This document shows positions 16,724 through 25,275 of a DNA stretch of 64,000 nt, one piece after another. The stretch comes from Sphingobium sp. GTDB lineage: Bacteria; Pseudomonadota; Alphaproteobacteria; Sphingomonadales; Sphingomonadaceae. The position numbers and the translations under genes are program-made. The stretch lies in NCBI RefSeq assembly GCF_003248505.1, contig NZ_QFOA01000012.1, positions 1 through 64,000 on the forward strand, written 5' to 3'. Below the pieces are notes generated by a model, which saw nothing but the letters and a program-made list of their open reading frames with translations, did not search any database and was not told the origin of the DNA. Every line of letters begins with the position of its first letter. Position 1 is the stretch's first letter.

Positions 16724-17376
16724 GGCGGGCCGCGCTCCTCGCGCTGGCGGCGGGCGCGCTGGTCGCGGCGAAACCGCCGATGCGCTACCAGCCCGACCCC
16801 AGCAGCGTGATCGCGGCGGAGATCGCCTTCAACCGGCTGGCGCAGGCCAAGGGACAATGGACCGCCTTTCGCGCGACCGCCGCCGACGACGCGTTGATGT
16901 TCGTGCCGCAAAAAGTGGTGGCGCGGGACTGGCTGAAGAAACAGGCCGACCCGCCCGGATCGATCAGCCGGTCGCCCGCCATCGTCTATGTGTCGTGCAA
17001 CGGCAATCTGGCGGCGAGCACGGGCAGCTGGACGCGGCCCGACGGCGCGGTCGGCTATTTCACCACCGTCTGGCGGCGCGACAAAAAGGGCGCGTGGAAA
17101 TGGGTGCTGGACCATCGCGACACGCTGGAGCAGGCCCGGCCCGCGCCCGATGTGCTGACCGGCAAGGTTGCGACCTGCAAGCGCGGCGCACGCCCCGAAG
17201 GACCGCCGCCCCCCGCCCCCGGCACGAAGCGAGGCGCCATGCCGCCGCCGCCGCCCGACGAGAGCCTGTTGTGGAGCGCGGAGGTGGAGCCGGACAATGC
17301 GCGGCGCGTCACCGTGCGCATGTGGACGGGGCAGGATTATGAAACGGTGATCGACGACCGGGTGAAAGCGCCATGA
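16720..17376 (+). CDS. Exported NTF2-like (DUF4440-type) protein
   Basis: A 218-residue protein starting at a GTG that overlaps the folD stop (GTGA). A signal peptide (residues 1-16, [16 protein letters not shown]) is followed by an NTF2/SnoaL-like domain (about 25-145): [31 protein letters not shown], and [18 protein letters not shown] proline-rich linker (about 160-182) leads to a short beta-rich tail. The similarity to DUF4440 is by eye; no catalytic residues can be assigned. It is coupled to marC downstream by ATGA. Confidence 0.78.
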   Translation: MRRAALLALAAGALVAAKPPMRYQPDPSSVIAAEIAFNRLAQAKGQWTAFRATAADDALMFVPQKVVARDWLKKQADPPGSISRSPAIVYVSCNGNLAASTGSWTRPDGAVGYFTTVWRRDKKGAWKWVLDHRDTLEQARPAPDVLTGKVATCKRGARPEGPPPPAPGTKRGAMPPPPPDESLLWSAEVEPDNARRVTVRMWTGQDYETVIDDRVKAP

Positions 17377-17990
17377 TCGCACTGTTCCTGTCCGCCTTCG
17401 TGACGCTGTTCGTCGTCATCGATCCGCCCGGCTGCGCGCCGATCTACGCCAGCCTGACCAACGGCGCGAGCCAGGCGCAGCGGCGCGCGATGGCGATCCG
17501 CGCGGTCGGCATCGCTGCTGCGATCCTGCTGATCTTCGCGCTTTGGGGCAAGCAGCTGCTGGGCGTGCTCGGCATCCAGCTCGACAGCTTCCGCATCGCG
17601 GGCGGCATCATGCTTTTCATCATCGCGATGGACATGGTGTTCGAAAAGCGGACCCAGCGACGCGAGGACCGGGCGCAGAAGATCGTCGACACGCCCGAGG
17701 TGGAGGATGTGTCGGTTTTCCCCATGGCGATGCCGATGATCGCGGGGCCGGGATCGATCGCGACGGTCATGCTGCTGATGTCGCGCGCCAGCGGCCTGGC
17801 CGAACGCGGCGTGGTGGTGGGCGCGGTGGTGCTGACGCTGGCGCTGATGCTGGGGGCGCTGCTGGCCGCCGGGCCGATCATGGCGCTGCTGGGCGCAAAG
17901 ATCGAGGCGGTCATCACCCGGTTGCTGGGCGTGCTGCTGGCCGCGCTGGCGGCACAGTTCGTGATCGACGGGCTGAAGGCGAGCTTCTGA
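17373..17990 (+). CDS. MarC family membrane protein
   Basis: A 205-residue inner-membrane protein with six hydrophobic segments and the MarC pattern: FVVIDPPGCAPIYASLT near the N-terminus, DSFRIAGGIMLFIIAMDM, and VFPMAMPMIAGPGSIATV. MarC was once linked to multiple antibiotic resistance, but that role was not upheld and its transport function is unknown. Last gene of the yggT-DUF167-folD-hypothetical-marC operon, followed by a strong hairpin. Confidence 0.93.
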   Translation: MIALFLSAFVTLFVVIDPPGCAPIYASLTNGASQAQRRAMAIRAVGIAAAILLIFALWGKQLLGVLGIQLDSFRIAGGIMLFIIAMDMVFEKRTQRREDRAQKIVDTPEVEDVSVFPMAMPMIAGPGSIATVMLLMSRASGLAERGVVVGAVVLTLALMLGALLAAGPIMALLGAKIEAVITRLLGVLLAALAAQFVIDGLKASF

Positions 17991-17995
17991 CGGAA

Positions 17996-18021
17996 CGGGG
18001 CGGGCGCCATGCCCCGCCCCG
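17996..18021. terminator. Hairpin between convergent marC and ompA-like genes
   Basis: CGGGGCGGG (17996-18004) pairs with CCCGCCCCG (18013-18021) around an 8-base loop, a perfect 9-bp stem between converging genes. No clear T-run on either side. Confidence 0.6.
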
Positions 18022-18038
18022 CCCTGCTTCGTTTCCTG

Positions 18039-18719
18039 TCAGCTGCGCGTATCGGCTTCGGTGACCGGCGCGATCTTGATTTCGACGCGGCGGTTGGCCG
18101 CCTTGCCCTCTTCGGTCGCGTTGGAAGCGATCGGCTGGGTTTCGCCGAACCCGCGCGTCGCAATGCGGGCCGACTGCACGCCCTGCCGCACCAGATAGTC
18201 CGCCACCGCCTGCGCGCGACGTTCCGAAAGCGTCTGGTTGTAAGCGTCGCTGCCGTCGCTGTCGGTATGGCCGTACACGTCGATATAGGTCTTGGGATAT
18301 TGTGACAGCACCGACGCCACGTCGTTCAGCGTCGGCTGGAACTGCGGCTGCACGTCCGACCGGTTAAAGGCGAAGGTGATGCCCGAGGGCATCCGCAGCA
18401 GCAGATTGTCGCCGTCGCGAATCACGTCGACGCCGGTGCCCGCCGTATCTTCGCGCAGCTTGCGTTCCTGCGCATCCATGTAGGCGCCGATGCCCGCGCC
18501 CGCGACCGCGCCGATGCCCGCGCCCAGGATCTTTTCGGTGCGGTCGCGCCGCCCGCCGACCAGATCGCCCAGCAGATAACCGCCCAGCGCGCCGCCAAGG
18601 CCGCCGATCGCAGCCTTCGACACGCGGCGCTCTCCGGTGTCGGGATCGGTGGTGCAGGCGGTGGTGGCGAGCATCGCGGCAAGGCCGGCGGCGCACATCA
18701 GGCGGTGGGTGATCTTCAT
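18039..18719 (-). CDS. OmpA-family lipoprotein with glycine zipper
   Basis: A 226-residue envelope protein. A lipoprotein-like signal ends at LATTAC (cysteine about 22), a glycine-zipper segment follows (IGGLGGALGGYLLGDLVGG and ILGAGIGAVAGAGIGAY), then a C-terminal OmpA peptidoglycan-binding domain (about 105-218) with VYGHTDSDGSDAYN, LSERRAQAVADYL and NRRVEI. It probably tethers the outer membrane to peptidoglycan. The start ATG 18717-18719 (MKITHRL) was chosen over an upstream frame because the signal peptide starts there. The lipobox is imperfect, so lipidation is probable rather than certain. Confidence 0.9.
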   Translation of the reverse strand: MKITHRLMCAAGLAAMLATTACTTDPDTGERRVSKAAIGGLGGALGGYLLGDLVGGRRDRTEKILGAGIGAVAGAGIGAYMDAQERKLREDTAGTGVDVIRDGDNLLLRMPSGITFAFNRSDVQPQFQPTLNDVASVLSQYPKTYIDVYGHTDSDGSDAYNQTLSERRAQAVADYLVRQGVQSARIATRGFGETQPIASNATEEGKAANRRVEIKIAPVTEADTRS

Positions 18720-18869
18720 GATTAGGCACATCCCTTGATTCTTCGACTGCCTTCAAAAAGGCGGAGCCGGACGCTTTGTTCCACCATCGAACTGAACTGC
18801 CGCTGACTGACGGTGACGGCGATGTTGTGAAAAGGAAGAAATTGGGGTTATAGGGTTTCCCTGACCGAC

Positions 18870-20186
18870 ATGGCCACGATCCCCCCTCCCCAAGTCACGC
18901 CCTTTCCCTGGGTCGATCTCATCATCATCCTTGTGCTGGTGGCGCTGAACGGCGTCTTCGCGATGTCCGAACTGGCCGTGGTGTCGGCGCGGCGGCCCCG
19001 GCTTCAGGCGATGGAAAAGGCGGGGCGCAAGGGCGCGCGCGCCGCGCTGGCGCTGGCGGCCGATCCGGGTAAGTTCCTGTCGACCGTCCAGATCGGCATC
19101 ACGCTGATCGGCATCGGCACCGGCGCCTATTCGGGCGCCAGCCTGGGCGGGCCGGTGGGCGAGCGGCTGGCGATGCTGGGCATGAGCGATCATCTGGCGC
19201 AGACGCTGGGCTTCGCACTCGTCATCGGCCTTACCACCTATGCCTCTCTGATCGTGGGCGAGCTGGTGCCCAAGCAGTTCGCGTTGCGAGCGCCCGAGCC
19301 TATCGCCAGCCTCGTCGCGTCGCCGATGATGGTGCTGGCCAAGGTCACGGCGCCCATCGTGTGGGTGCTCGATGCGTCGAGCAGCCTCATCTTCAAGCTG
19401 CTGGGGCTGGCGCGCGAATCGGAAAGCCATGTGACGGCGGAGGAACTGCACCTGATCGTCGCCGAGGCCAGCCGGTCGGGCATCATCGAGGAAAGCGAGC
19501 GCGCGATCATATCGGGCGTCGTGCGCCTGGCCGACCGCCCGGTGCGCGAGGTGATGACGCAGCGCATGGATGTCGACTGGATCGACATCGGCGCGGACGA
19601 GGAAACGATCCGCGCCAAGCTGCTGGCGACACCGCACACCCGCCTGCCGGTGGGACGCGGTTCGGTCGAGGATATTATCGGCATCGTGCAGGCGCGCGAC
19701 ATCATGACCGCACTGTTCCGGGGGGAAGGGTTGAATCTGAGCGCGCTGATGCGCCGGGTCGATGTCGTCCCCGACCAGGTCGATGCGATGGATACGCTGG
19801 AAGTGCTGCGCAAGTCCGACGTGCCGATGGTGATGGTGCATGACGAATATGGCCATTTCGAAGGGATCGTGACGCCCGCCGACCTTTTGTCCGCCATCGC
19901 GGGGCATTTCGCGTCGGACCGCGACGCCTACGACGAACCGGACGTGGTGGAGCGCGAGGACGGCAGCCTGCTGGTTTCGGGCCAGATGGCCATCGACAAG
20001 CTGGCCGAGCGGATCGACATCGACCTGTCGGATGACCGCGACTATGCGACGGTCGCGGGCCATGCCCTGTGGCTGCTGCGCCGCCTGCCCGAAGTCGGCG
20101 ACTATGCCGAGGATCAGGGATGGCGGTTCGAGATCGTGGACATGGACGGGCGCAAGATCGACAAGCTGCTGGTGGCGGCGGTCTGA
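18870..20186 (+). CDS. CNNM/CBS-domain transporter (HlyC/CorC family)
   Basis: A 438-residue inner-membrane protein: a CNNM (DUF21) membrane domain at residues about 10-190 (ALNGVFAMSELAVVSARRPR, STVQIGITLIGIGTGAYSG, IVGELVPKQFALRAPE), two CBS domains at about 210-330 (VREVMTQRMDVDWID; DIMTALFRGEGLN), and a C-terminal CorC/HlyC transporter-associated domain (about 345-435). Family members are Mg2+/Co2+ exporters or regulators; the old name haemolysin is misleading. It starts 150 bp from the divergent OmpA-like gene and its end overlaps or abuts the kinase gene. Confidence 0.93.
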   Translation: MATIPPPQVTPFPWVDLIIILVLVALNGVFAMSELAVVSARRPRLQAMEKAGRKGARAALALAADPGKFLSTVQIGITLIGIGTGAYSGASLGGPVGERLAMLGMSDHLAQTLGFALVIGLTTYASLIVGELVPKQFALRAPEPIASLVASPMMVLAKVTAPIVWVLDASSSLIFKLLGLARESESHVTAEELHLIVAEASRSGIIEESERAIISGVVRLADRPVREVMTQRMDVDWIDIGADEETIRAKLLATPHTRLPVGRGSVEDIIGIVQARDIMTALFRGEGLNLSALMRRVDVVPDQVDAMDTLEVLRKSDVPMVMVHDEYGHFEGIVTPADLLSAIAGHFASDRDAYDEPDVVEREDGSLLVSGQMAIDKLAERIDIDLSDDRDYATVAGHALWLLRRLPEVGDYAEDQGWRFEIVDMDGRKIDKLLVAAV

Positions 20187-20998
20187 ACGCGGACGAGGCG
20201 CTCGCCGCGCTGGCGGAACGGCTGCTGGCAAGGGGCGAGCCATTGGCGGTGCTGGGCATCGCGGGCGCGCAGGGAAGCGGCAAGTCGACGCTGGCGGAAC
20301 GATTGCACGCACGGATGACGGCGCGGGGCGTCGCCTGCGCTCTTCTGTCCATCGACGATCTGTATCGGACCCGGGCTGAGCGGGAAGCGCTGGGCGCGCT
20401 CGTCCATCCGCTGCTGCGCACGCGCGGGGTGCCGGGTACGCATGACGTGATGCTGGGGATGCGCACCGTCGATGCGCTGGCGCGCGGCGAGGCGGTGGCG
20501 CTGCCCCGGTTCGACAAGAGCGCCGACGACCGGATGCCGCGCGCACGATGGGATATGGCGGCGGCGGGCACGCGGCTGCTGGTCCTGGAGGGCTGGTGCG
20601 TGGGCGCGCGGGCGCAGGCGGATGCGGCGCTGACACGACCGGTCAACGCGCTGGAGGCGAGCGAGGATGCCGACGGTCGCTGGCGCGCCTATGTGAATGA
20701 GGCGCTGGCGGGCGAATATCGCGCGCTGTTCGACCGGATCGACGCGCTCGCCTTCCTCGCCGCGCCCGATTTCGCGGTGGTGGAACGCTGGCGGAACGAG
20801 CAGGAGGAGACGTTGCGCGCAGCAGGCGGCGCGGGCGTGATGAGCCCGGCGCAGGTGGCGCGCTTCATCCGCCATTATGAGCGGCTGACGCGGCACATGC
20901 TGGCAGAGATGCCGGGCCGCGCGGACCTGACGATCCGTCTGCGCGCCGACCGGTCGGTCGCGGCGATCAGCCCGTTTTCGTCACCATCCGGTGCTTGA
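20183..20998 (+). CDS. Glycerate-kinase-like P-loop kinase (GLYK/YggC type)
   Basis: A roughly 270-residue P-loop kinase. The Walker A motif is GAQGSGKST, with a following aspartate-rich LLSIDDLY and, further on, TRGVPGTHDVMLG and LEGWCVGA, the pattern of the D-glycerate 3-kinase/YggC family related to phosphoribulokinase and uridine kinase. The substrate is inferred. The start is unclear: coding-like sequence begins at 20183, where only a CTG overlaps the previous stop; ATG 20120 lies inside the previous gene; TTG 20243 has a good Shine-Dalgarno (AAGGGG, 7 bases away) but leaves few residues before the P-loop. The 3' end overlaps the converging ppx gene by 32 bp. Confidence 0.8.
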   Translation: MNADEALAALAERLLARGEPLAVLGIAGAQGSGKSTLAERLHARMTARGVACALLSIDDLYRTRAEREALGALVHPLLRTRGVPGTHDVMLGMRTVDALARGEAVALPRFDKSADDRMPRARWDMAAAGTRLLVLEGWCVGARAQADAALTRPVNALEASEDADGRWRAYVNEALAGEYRALFDRIDALAFLAAPDFAVVERWRNEQEETLRAAGGAGVMSPAQVARFIRHYERLTRHMLAEMPGRADLTIRLRADRSVAAISPFSSPSGA

Positions 20999-22490
20999 GC
21001 CCCATCGCCTGCGCCAGATTGCGCAGCCGTCGGTCGACCGCTTCGCCGTAAAGATCGGCATCGGCATCGTCGAGGCGAAGGGTGATGCGGTCATCCTCCC
21101 GCTCCAGCCGTGACAGGTCGAGCGGACCTTCGACCCCGCCGGACAGACGCTGGGCGAGGCGGATGGCGAGCCCCCAGAGCGCGGCGCGGCGCAGCAGTTC
21201 GGGCCGGGCGATGCGGTCGAGGTCTGGCGGGGACGACAGGCCGCCGCCGAAATGGCTGTGCAGCGCCTGCCCCAGCATCGCACGTTCGACCACGCTGATG
21301 CCGACCCAGTTGCTGTGCAGCGCGACTTCCACCCCGCGTTCGGCACGAAAATCGGGATTGGCGCGCCAACTGACATCGGCGAGCAGGCAGGCGGCCCGGC
21401 GGATGCGGGCCATGTCGGGCGCATCGTCCGGGAACAGCGGCGCGATCCAGCGGTCGATGCGATTGCCATGGCCGCGAAACCGGGCCTGCGCTTCCCCTTC
21501 CGCTTCCGCCGCGACCAGCAGCGGGTCCTGCGCGCGCCAGTCGGGCGGCAACGCTTCGTAAAGCAGCCCTTCGCGCAGGCCGTAGGCGGACACGACGAGG
21601 CAGCTCGACTTCAACTGCCGCACCACGACCGACAGCAGCGCCGCGGCATCGGGAAGCGTCGGCACGCGCGATCCGGTCATCGCGGGAATGAGCTTCAGCC
21701 GCGCCTTGTCGACATGACTGACGATGCGGGTGAGCTGTTCGGCCCTGGCGGCGGTCATCTCATACTGATGGACCACCGGTAGCGGGAAATGCGTGATCTG
21801 CATGTCGAAGCGGGCGAGCGCACGCCACGACCCGCCAACCATGTAGAATGGAAGGCCCGGTTCGGGCGCCCACCCCGCCTTGCCCAGCATCTTGACGACG
21901 CTGCGTTCCAGCGCGCGCGGTCCCTTGGCGCGAATCTGCGGCAGGCGAAGGACACCCAGGGGCAGCGAGATGGTCTGTTCCACCGCACTGTTGCGGATGC
22001 GCGCCAGTTCCAGACTGCCGCCGCCCAAGTCACCGACGATGCCGTCCGCCTGCGGGATGCCCGACAATACGCCCATTGCGGCGCCGATCGCTTCCTGCGC
22101 GCCCGACAGCAAGTCGACCGTGAGGCCCATCTCCCTGGCGCGGGCGATGAAGTCCGGTCCGTTGGTGGCGTCGCGCACCGCCGCCGTCGCGACGCAACGT
22201 ATGTCGCCGACCTTCATCGCACGGCACAGGCGCGCGAACCGGGCCACGGCGCGCAGGCCGCGCTCCATCGCCTCCGGCTCGATGGCGCCGGTCTTCGCCA
22301 GCGACGCGCCGAGGCCCGCCATGATCTTTTCATTGAAGAGCGTAAAGGGGATGCGCGGCGGCCCGTCGTAGACGACGAGGCGCACGCTGTTCGACCCGAT
22401 GTCGATGATCGCCGTGCGGGCGTGCGCCGGATCGGTCGCATGCGCCACCAGTTCGGCGGCGTCGCGCAGGCGGCGGAGCATGGAGTTCAT
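20967..22490 (-). CDS. ppx: Ppx/GppA exopolyphosphatase family protein
   Basis: A 507-residue phosphatase of the ASKHA fold, expected to hydrolyse polyphosphate and possibly pppGpp. The N-terminal ATPase motif is AIIDIGSNSVRLVVYD, followed by CVATAAVRDATNG, the phosphate loop GDLGGGSLELARI and GLREGLLYEALPPDW; a C-terminal HD-like extension (about 330-500) is present as in alphaproteobacterial Ppx. The gene starts 4 bp after the ppk stop, so polyphosphate synthesis and breakdown are encoded together. Its 3' end overlaps the opposing kinase gene. Confidence 0.92.
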   Translation of the reverse strand: MNSMLRRLRDAAELVAHATDPAHARTAIIDIGSNSVRLVVYDGPPRIPFTLFNEKIMAGLGASLAKTGAIEPEAMERGLRAVARFARLCRAMKVGDIRCVATAAVRDATNGPDFIARAREMGLTVDLLSGAQEAIGAAMGVLSGIPQADGIVGDLGGGSLELARIRNSAVEQTISLPLGVLRLPQIRAKGPRALERSVVKMLGKAGWAPEPGLPFYMVGGSWRALARFDMQITHFPLPVVHQYEMTAARAEQLTRIVSHVDKARLKLIPAMTGSRVPTLPDAAALLSVVVRQLKSSCLVVSAYGLREGLLYEALPPDWRAQDPLLVAAEAEGEAQARFRGHGNRIDRWIAPLFPDDAPDMARIRRAACLLADVSWRANPDFRAERGVEVALHSNWVGISVVERAMLGQALHSHFGGGLSSPPDLDRIARPELLRRAALWGLAIRLAQRLSGGVEGPLDLSRLEREDDRITLRLDDADADLYGEAVDRRLRNLAQAMGLKHRMVTKTG

Positions 22491-22494
22491 GGGA

Positions 22495-24633
22495 TCAGGC
22501 CCGCCCGCGCAGCCGGAGCGTGGGGACCGCTTCGTTGTCGAATGCCGCGCCGCGCCCGGACAGAGACGGGTTGGTCATGAAGTAACGGTGCAGGTTGAAG
22601 GGCTTTTCGCCCGCCTCCACGCGGCTGTAATGGCCGTGCGCGTCGAGCGTCCAGCTTTGTTCGGTGTCGATGAGGTTGGCCACCATCACCTGGTCGACGA
22701 TCTGGTCATGCACGGTCGGGTTTTCCAAAGGAGCCATGAACTCGACGCGGCGGTCGAAGTTGCGCGGCATCCAGTCGGCCGAACTGATATAGACGATGGC
22801 GCCGTTGTTGGGCAGCGCCTTGCCGTTGCCGAAGATCGCGATGCGGCTATGCTCCAGAAAGCGGCCGACGACCGATTTGACCCGGATATTGTCGGACATG
22901 CCCGGAACGCCGGGACGCAGGCAGCAGATGCCGCGCACGATGAGGTCGATCTGAACCCCCGCATTGCTGGCCGCATAGAGCCGTTCGATGATCGCGGGAT
23001 CGACGAGGCTGTTCATCTTGGCCCAGATGGTACCGGGCCGACCGGCGCGGGCATGGTCGATTTCCGCGTCGATGCGGGCGCACAGGGTGTTGCGCAGGTC
23101 GCGGGGCGACATCACCAGCTTTTCGAGATGCTCGGGCTCCACATAGCCGGTGATGTAGTTGAAGAGCGCGGCGGCATCGCGACCGTAGGCAGGGGCGGCG
23201 GTGAAGAAGCTGAGGTCGGTATAGATGCGGGCGGTCACCGGATGATAGTTTCCGGTGCCGAAATGGCAGTAGGTGCGGAACTGCTCGCCTTCGCGCCGGA
23301 CGACCATCGACACCTTGGCATGCGTCTTCCAGTCGATGAAGCCGTAGACCACCTGGACGCCCGCGCGTTCGAGCGCGTCGGCCCAGAGCAGATTCTGTTC
23401 CTCGTCGAACCGCGCCTTCAGTTCGACCACGGCGGTGACGGACTTGCCCGCTTCGGCAGCGTCGATCAGCGCGCGGATGATCGCCGACTGCTTGCCCGCG
23501 CGGTAGAGCGTCTGCTTGATCGCCACCACATCGGGATCGGACGCCGCCTGTTTCAGGAAGGAGACGACGACATCGAACGCCTCATAAGGGTGATGGACGA
23601 CGATGTCCTTCGCCCGGATCGCGGCGAAACAGTCGCTGCCATATTCGCGGATGCGTTCGGGAAAGCGCGGGACATAGGGTTCGAACTTGAGGTCGGGGCG
23701 GTCTTCCTCGACGATGCCGGACAGGTCGCCGATGCCGATGAAGCCTTCCACCTCCTCGACGATGGCGTCGTGGCCCTGGAGCATGTCCTGGAGCATGTCC
23801 TCGACCGGTTCGGGAATGCGTTCCTCGATCTCCATGCGGATCACGCGGCCCCGGCGGCGGCGCTTGATGGCGCTGCGGAAATAGCGGACGAGGTCTTCGG
23901 CCTCTTCCTCGATTTCGATGTCGCTGTCGCGGATGATGCGGAACACGCCGCTGTTGCGCACCCGGTAGCCGGGAAACAGATCGGCGGAGAAACGGCGGAT
24001 CACCGCTTCCAGCGCCATGTAGCGCGCCGGATCGCCCGGCACGCGCACGAAGCGGGCGAGCGAGGGCGGGATCATCACCAGTTCGCGGATCGGCTGCTTG
24101 TCCGACAGGCGCTCCAGATCGAAGACGATCGAAAGACCCTGATTGGGGATGAAGGGAAAGGGATGCGCGGGGTCGAGCGCCTGCGGCGTCAAGATCGGAA
24201 AGATCTGGGTCAGGAAATGATTGCGCAGCCAGTCGGCGCAGTCCGCGTCCATATCCGCCGACGGGCCGATCACCTCGATCCCCACCTCCGCCAGTTCGCC
24301 ATGCACCGCCGCCCAGACGCGCTGCTGCGCCGCCATGAGATGAGCGGTCGCTTCGGTGATCCCGGCCAGCTGCTGCGCGGGCGTGAGGCCGTCCGCCGAG
24401 CGCAGGTCCACGTCCTGGATCTGCTGCCCCTTGAGCCCGGCGACGCGCACGGAAAAAAATTCGTCCAGGTTCGCGCCCGAGATGGAGAGGAAGCGCAGCC
24501 GTTCGAGTAGAGGATGCGCGCGATTCATCGCCTCCTCCAAAACCCGCTGGTTGAACGCCAGCCACGACAGTTCGCGATTGAAATACCGCGCTTCTGCCGG
24601 GGCAAGGCTGGCGGAGGGATCGGCTTCGGCCAC
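22495..24633 (-). CDS. ppk1: Polyphosphate kinase 1
   Basis: A 712-residue PPK1, which makes polyphosphate from ATP. The N domain (YFNRELSWLAFNQRVLEEA), the middle SGANLDEFFSVRVAGLK, and two phospholipase-D-like catalytic halves are visible; the autophosphorylated histidine lies in the THAKVSMVVRR segment, followed by CHFGTGNYHPVTARIYTDLS. Length is normal for the family. It starts 3 bp after the hdaA stop and is followed 4 bp later by ppx, giving the operon DUF2066-hdaA-ppk-ppx. Confidence 0.97.
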   Translation of the reverse strand: MAEADPSASLAPAEARYFNRELSWLAFNQRVLEEAMNRAHPLLERLRFLSISGANLDEFFSVRVAGLKGQQIQDVDLRSADGLTPAQQLAGITEATAHLMAAQQRVWAAVHGELAEVGIEVIGPSADMDADCADWLRNHFLTQIFPILTPQALDPAHPFPFIPNQGLSIVFDLERLSDKQPIRELVMIPPSLARFVRVPGDPARYMALEAVIRRFSADLFPGYRVRNSGVFRIIRDSDIEIEEEAEDLVRYFRSAIKRRRRGRVIRMEIEERIPEPVEDMLQDMLQGHDAIVEEVEGFIGIGDLSGIVEEDRPDLKFEPYVPRFPERIREYGSDCFAAIRAKDIVVHHPYEAFDVVVSFLKQAASDPDVVAIKQTLYRAGKQSAIIRALIDAAEAGKSVTAVVELKARFDEEQNLLWADALERAGVQVVYGFIDWKTHAKVSMVVRREGEQFRTYCHFGTGNYHPVTARIYTDLSFFTAAPAYGRDAAALFNYITGYVEPEHLEKLVMSPRDLRNTLCARIDAEIDHARAGRPGTIWAKMNSLVDPAIIERLYAASNAGVQIDLIVRGICCLRPGVPGMSDNIRVKSVVGRFLEHSRIAIFGNGKALPNNGAIVYISSADWMPRNFDRRVEFMAPLENPTVHDQIVDQVMVANLIDTEQSWTLDAHGHYSRVEAGEKPFNLHRYFMTNPSLSGRGAAFDNEAVPTLRLRGRA

Positions 24634-24636
24634 GGA

Positions 24637-25275
24637 TTACTCGCGTTGGTGGGTGGAAGGATCGTGCGGGACTATAGGCAGAAAGCCGACGCTTTGCAGA
24701 GCCTCTTTCGCCATTGGGAGCGAAATCTTACGGCCAGATGACAGCGCGGCGCGATCCAGCAGGCGGGCGGCATCCTCGATCGCGGCATAGCTGCGCTCCA
24801 CCCGGCGGAGCAGCCAGTCCGGCAAGTCGGGTGAATAGCCCGCGCCCGCGCGGTCGAGATGACGGCAGACGAGCGCGCGGGCGAGCGGCTCGTCGGGCTG
24901 GGCGATGGCGACGTGGGGCGCGGCCGCGAGGCGCGAGCGCAGATCGGGTAGCGCGACCGGCCAGCGTTCGGGCGGCAGGTCGCCCACCAGCAACAGCGGG
25001 CGGCGCGCGGTCTGGGCGTCGTTCCAGGCGTGGAAAAGGTCGCGGTCGGACCGCTCCTGAGCGTCGTCGATCACCTCCCCCTCGCTCATCGCGGCGAACA
25101 GGCGCGCGAGCGTCGAACGGCCCGAGCGGGGCGGCCCGGTCAGCACGCTGACGCCCAGCGGCCAGTCGCGCCAGCTTTCCAGATGGCGGGCGGCGATGCG
25201 GTTGGCGTCGCTGACCAGGAAATCCCCGTCCTGTCTTTCCCCATGCCAGTCGAAGGGCAGGCTGATCTGGCTCAT
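24637..25275 (-). CDS. hdaA: DnaA-like regulator HdaA
   Basis: A 212-residue AAA+ protein related to DnaA domain III without a DNA-binding domain. It starts [10 protein letters not shown], the beta-clamp-binding type of N-terminus seen in Hda proteins (consensus QLSLPF, here QISLPF). The P-loop is GPPRSGRST with arginine instead of lysine, a change also present in E. coli Hda. With the clamp, HdaA promotes ATP hydrolysis by DnaA and prevents over-initiation of replication. The ATG overlaps the stop of the DUF2066-like gene and ppk follows after 3 bp. Confidence 0.88.
   Translation of the reverse strand: MSQISLPFDWHGERQDGDFLVSDANRIAARHLESWRDWPLGVSVLTGPPRSGRSTLARLFAAMSEGEVIDDAQERSDRDLFHAWNDAQTARRPLLLVGDLPPERWPVALPDLRSRLAAAPHVAIAQPDEPLARALVCRHLDRAGAGYSPDLPDWLLRRVERSYAAIEDAARLLDRAALSSGRKISLPMAKEALQSVGFLPIVPHDPSTHQRE

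Noticed and set aside
18753..20636. Open frame of 627 codons on the minus strand, opposite the CBS transporter and kinase
   Set aside because: Spans two real genes and their junction on the other strand; no domain features.
22399..24510. Open frame of 703 codons on the plus strand, opposite ppk
   Set aside because: Antisense shadow of the polyphosphate kinase gene with no domain pattern.
24637..25275. P-loop lysine-to-arginine change in HdaA as an inactivating mutation
   Set aside because: The same arginine is present in E. coli Hda, so it is a family trait.
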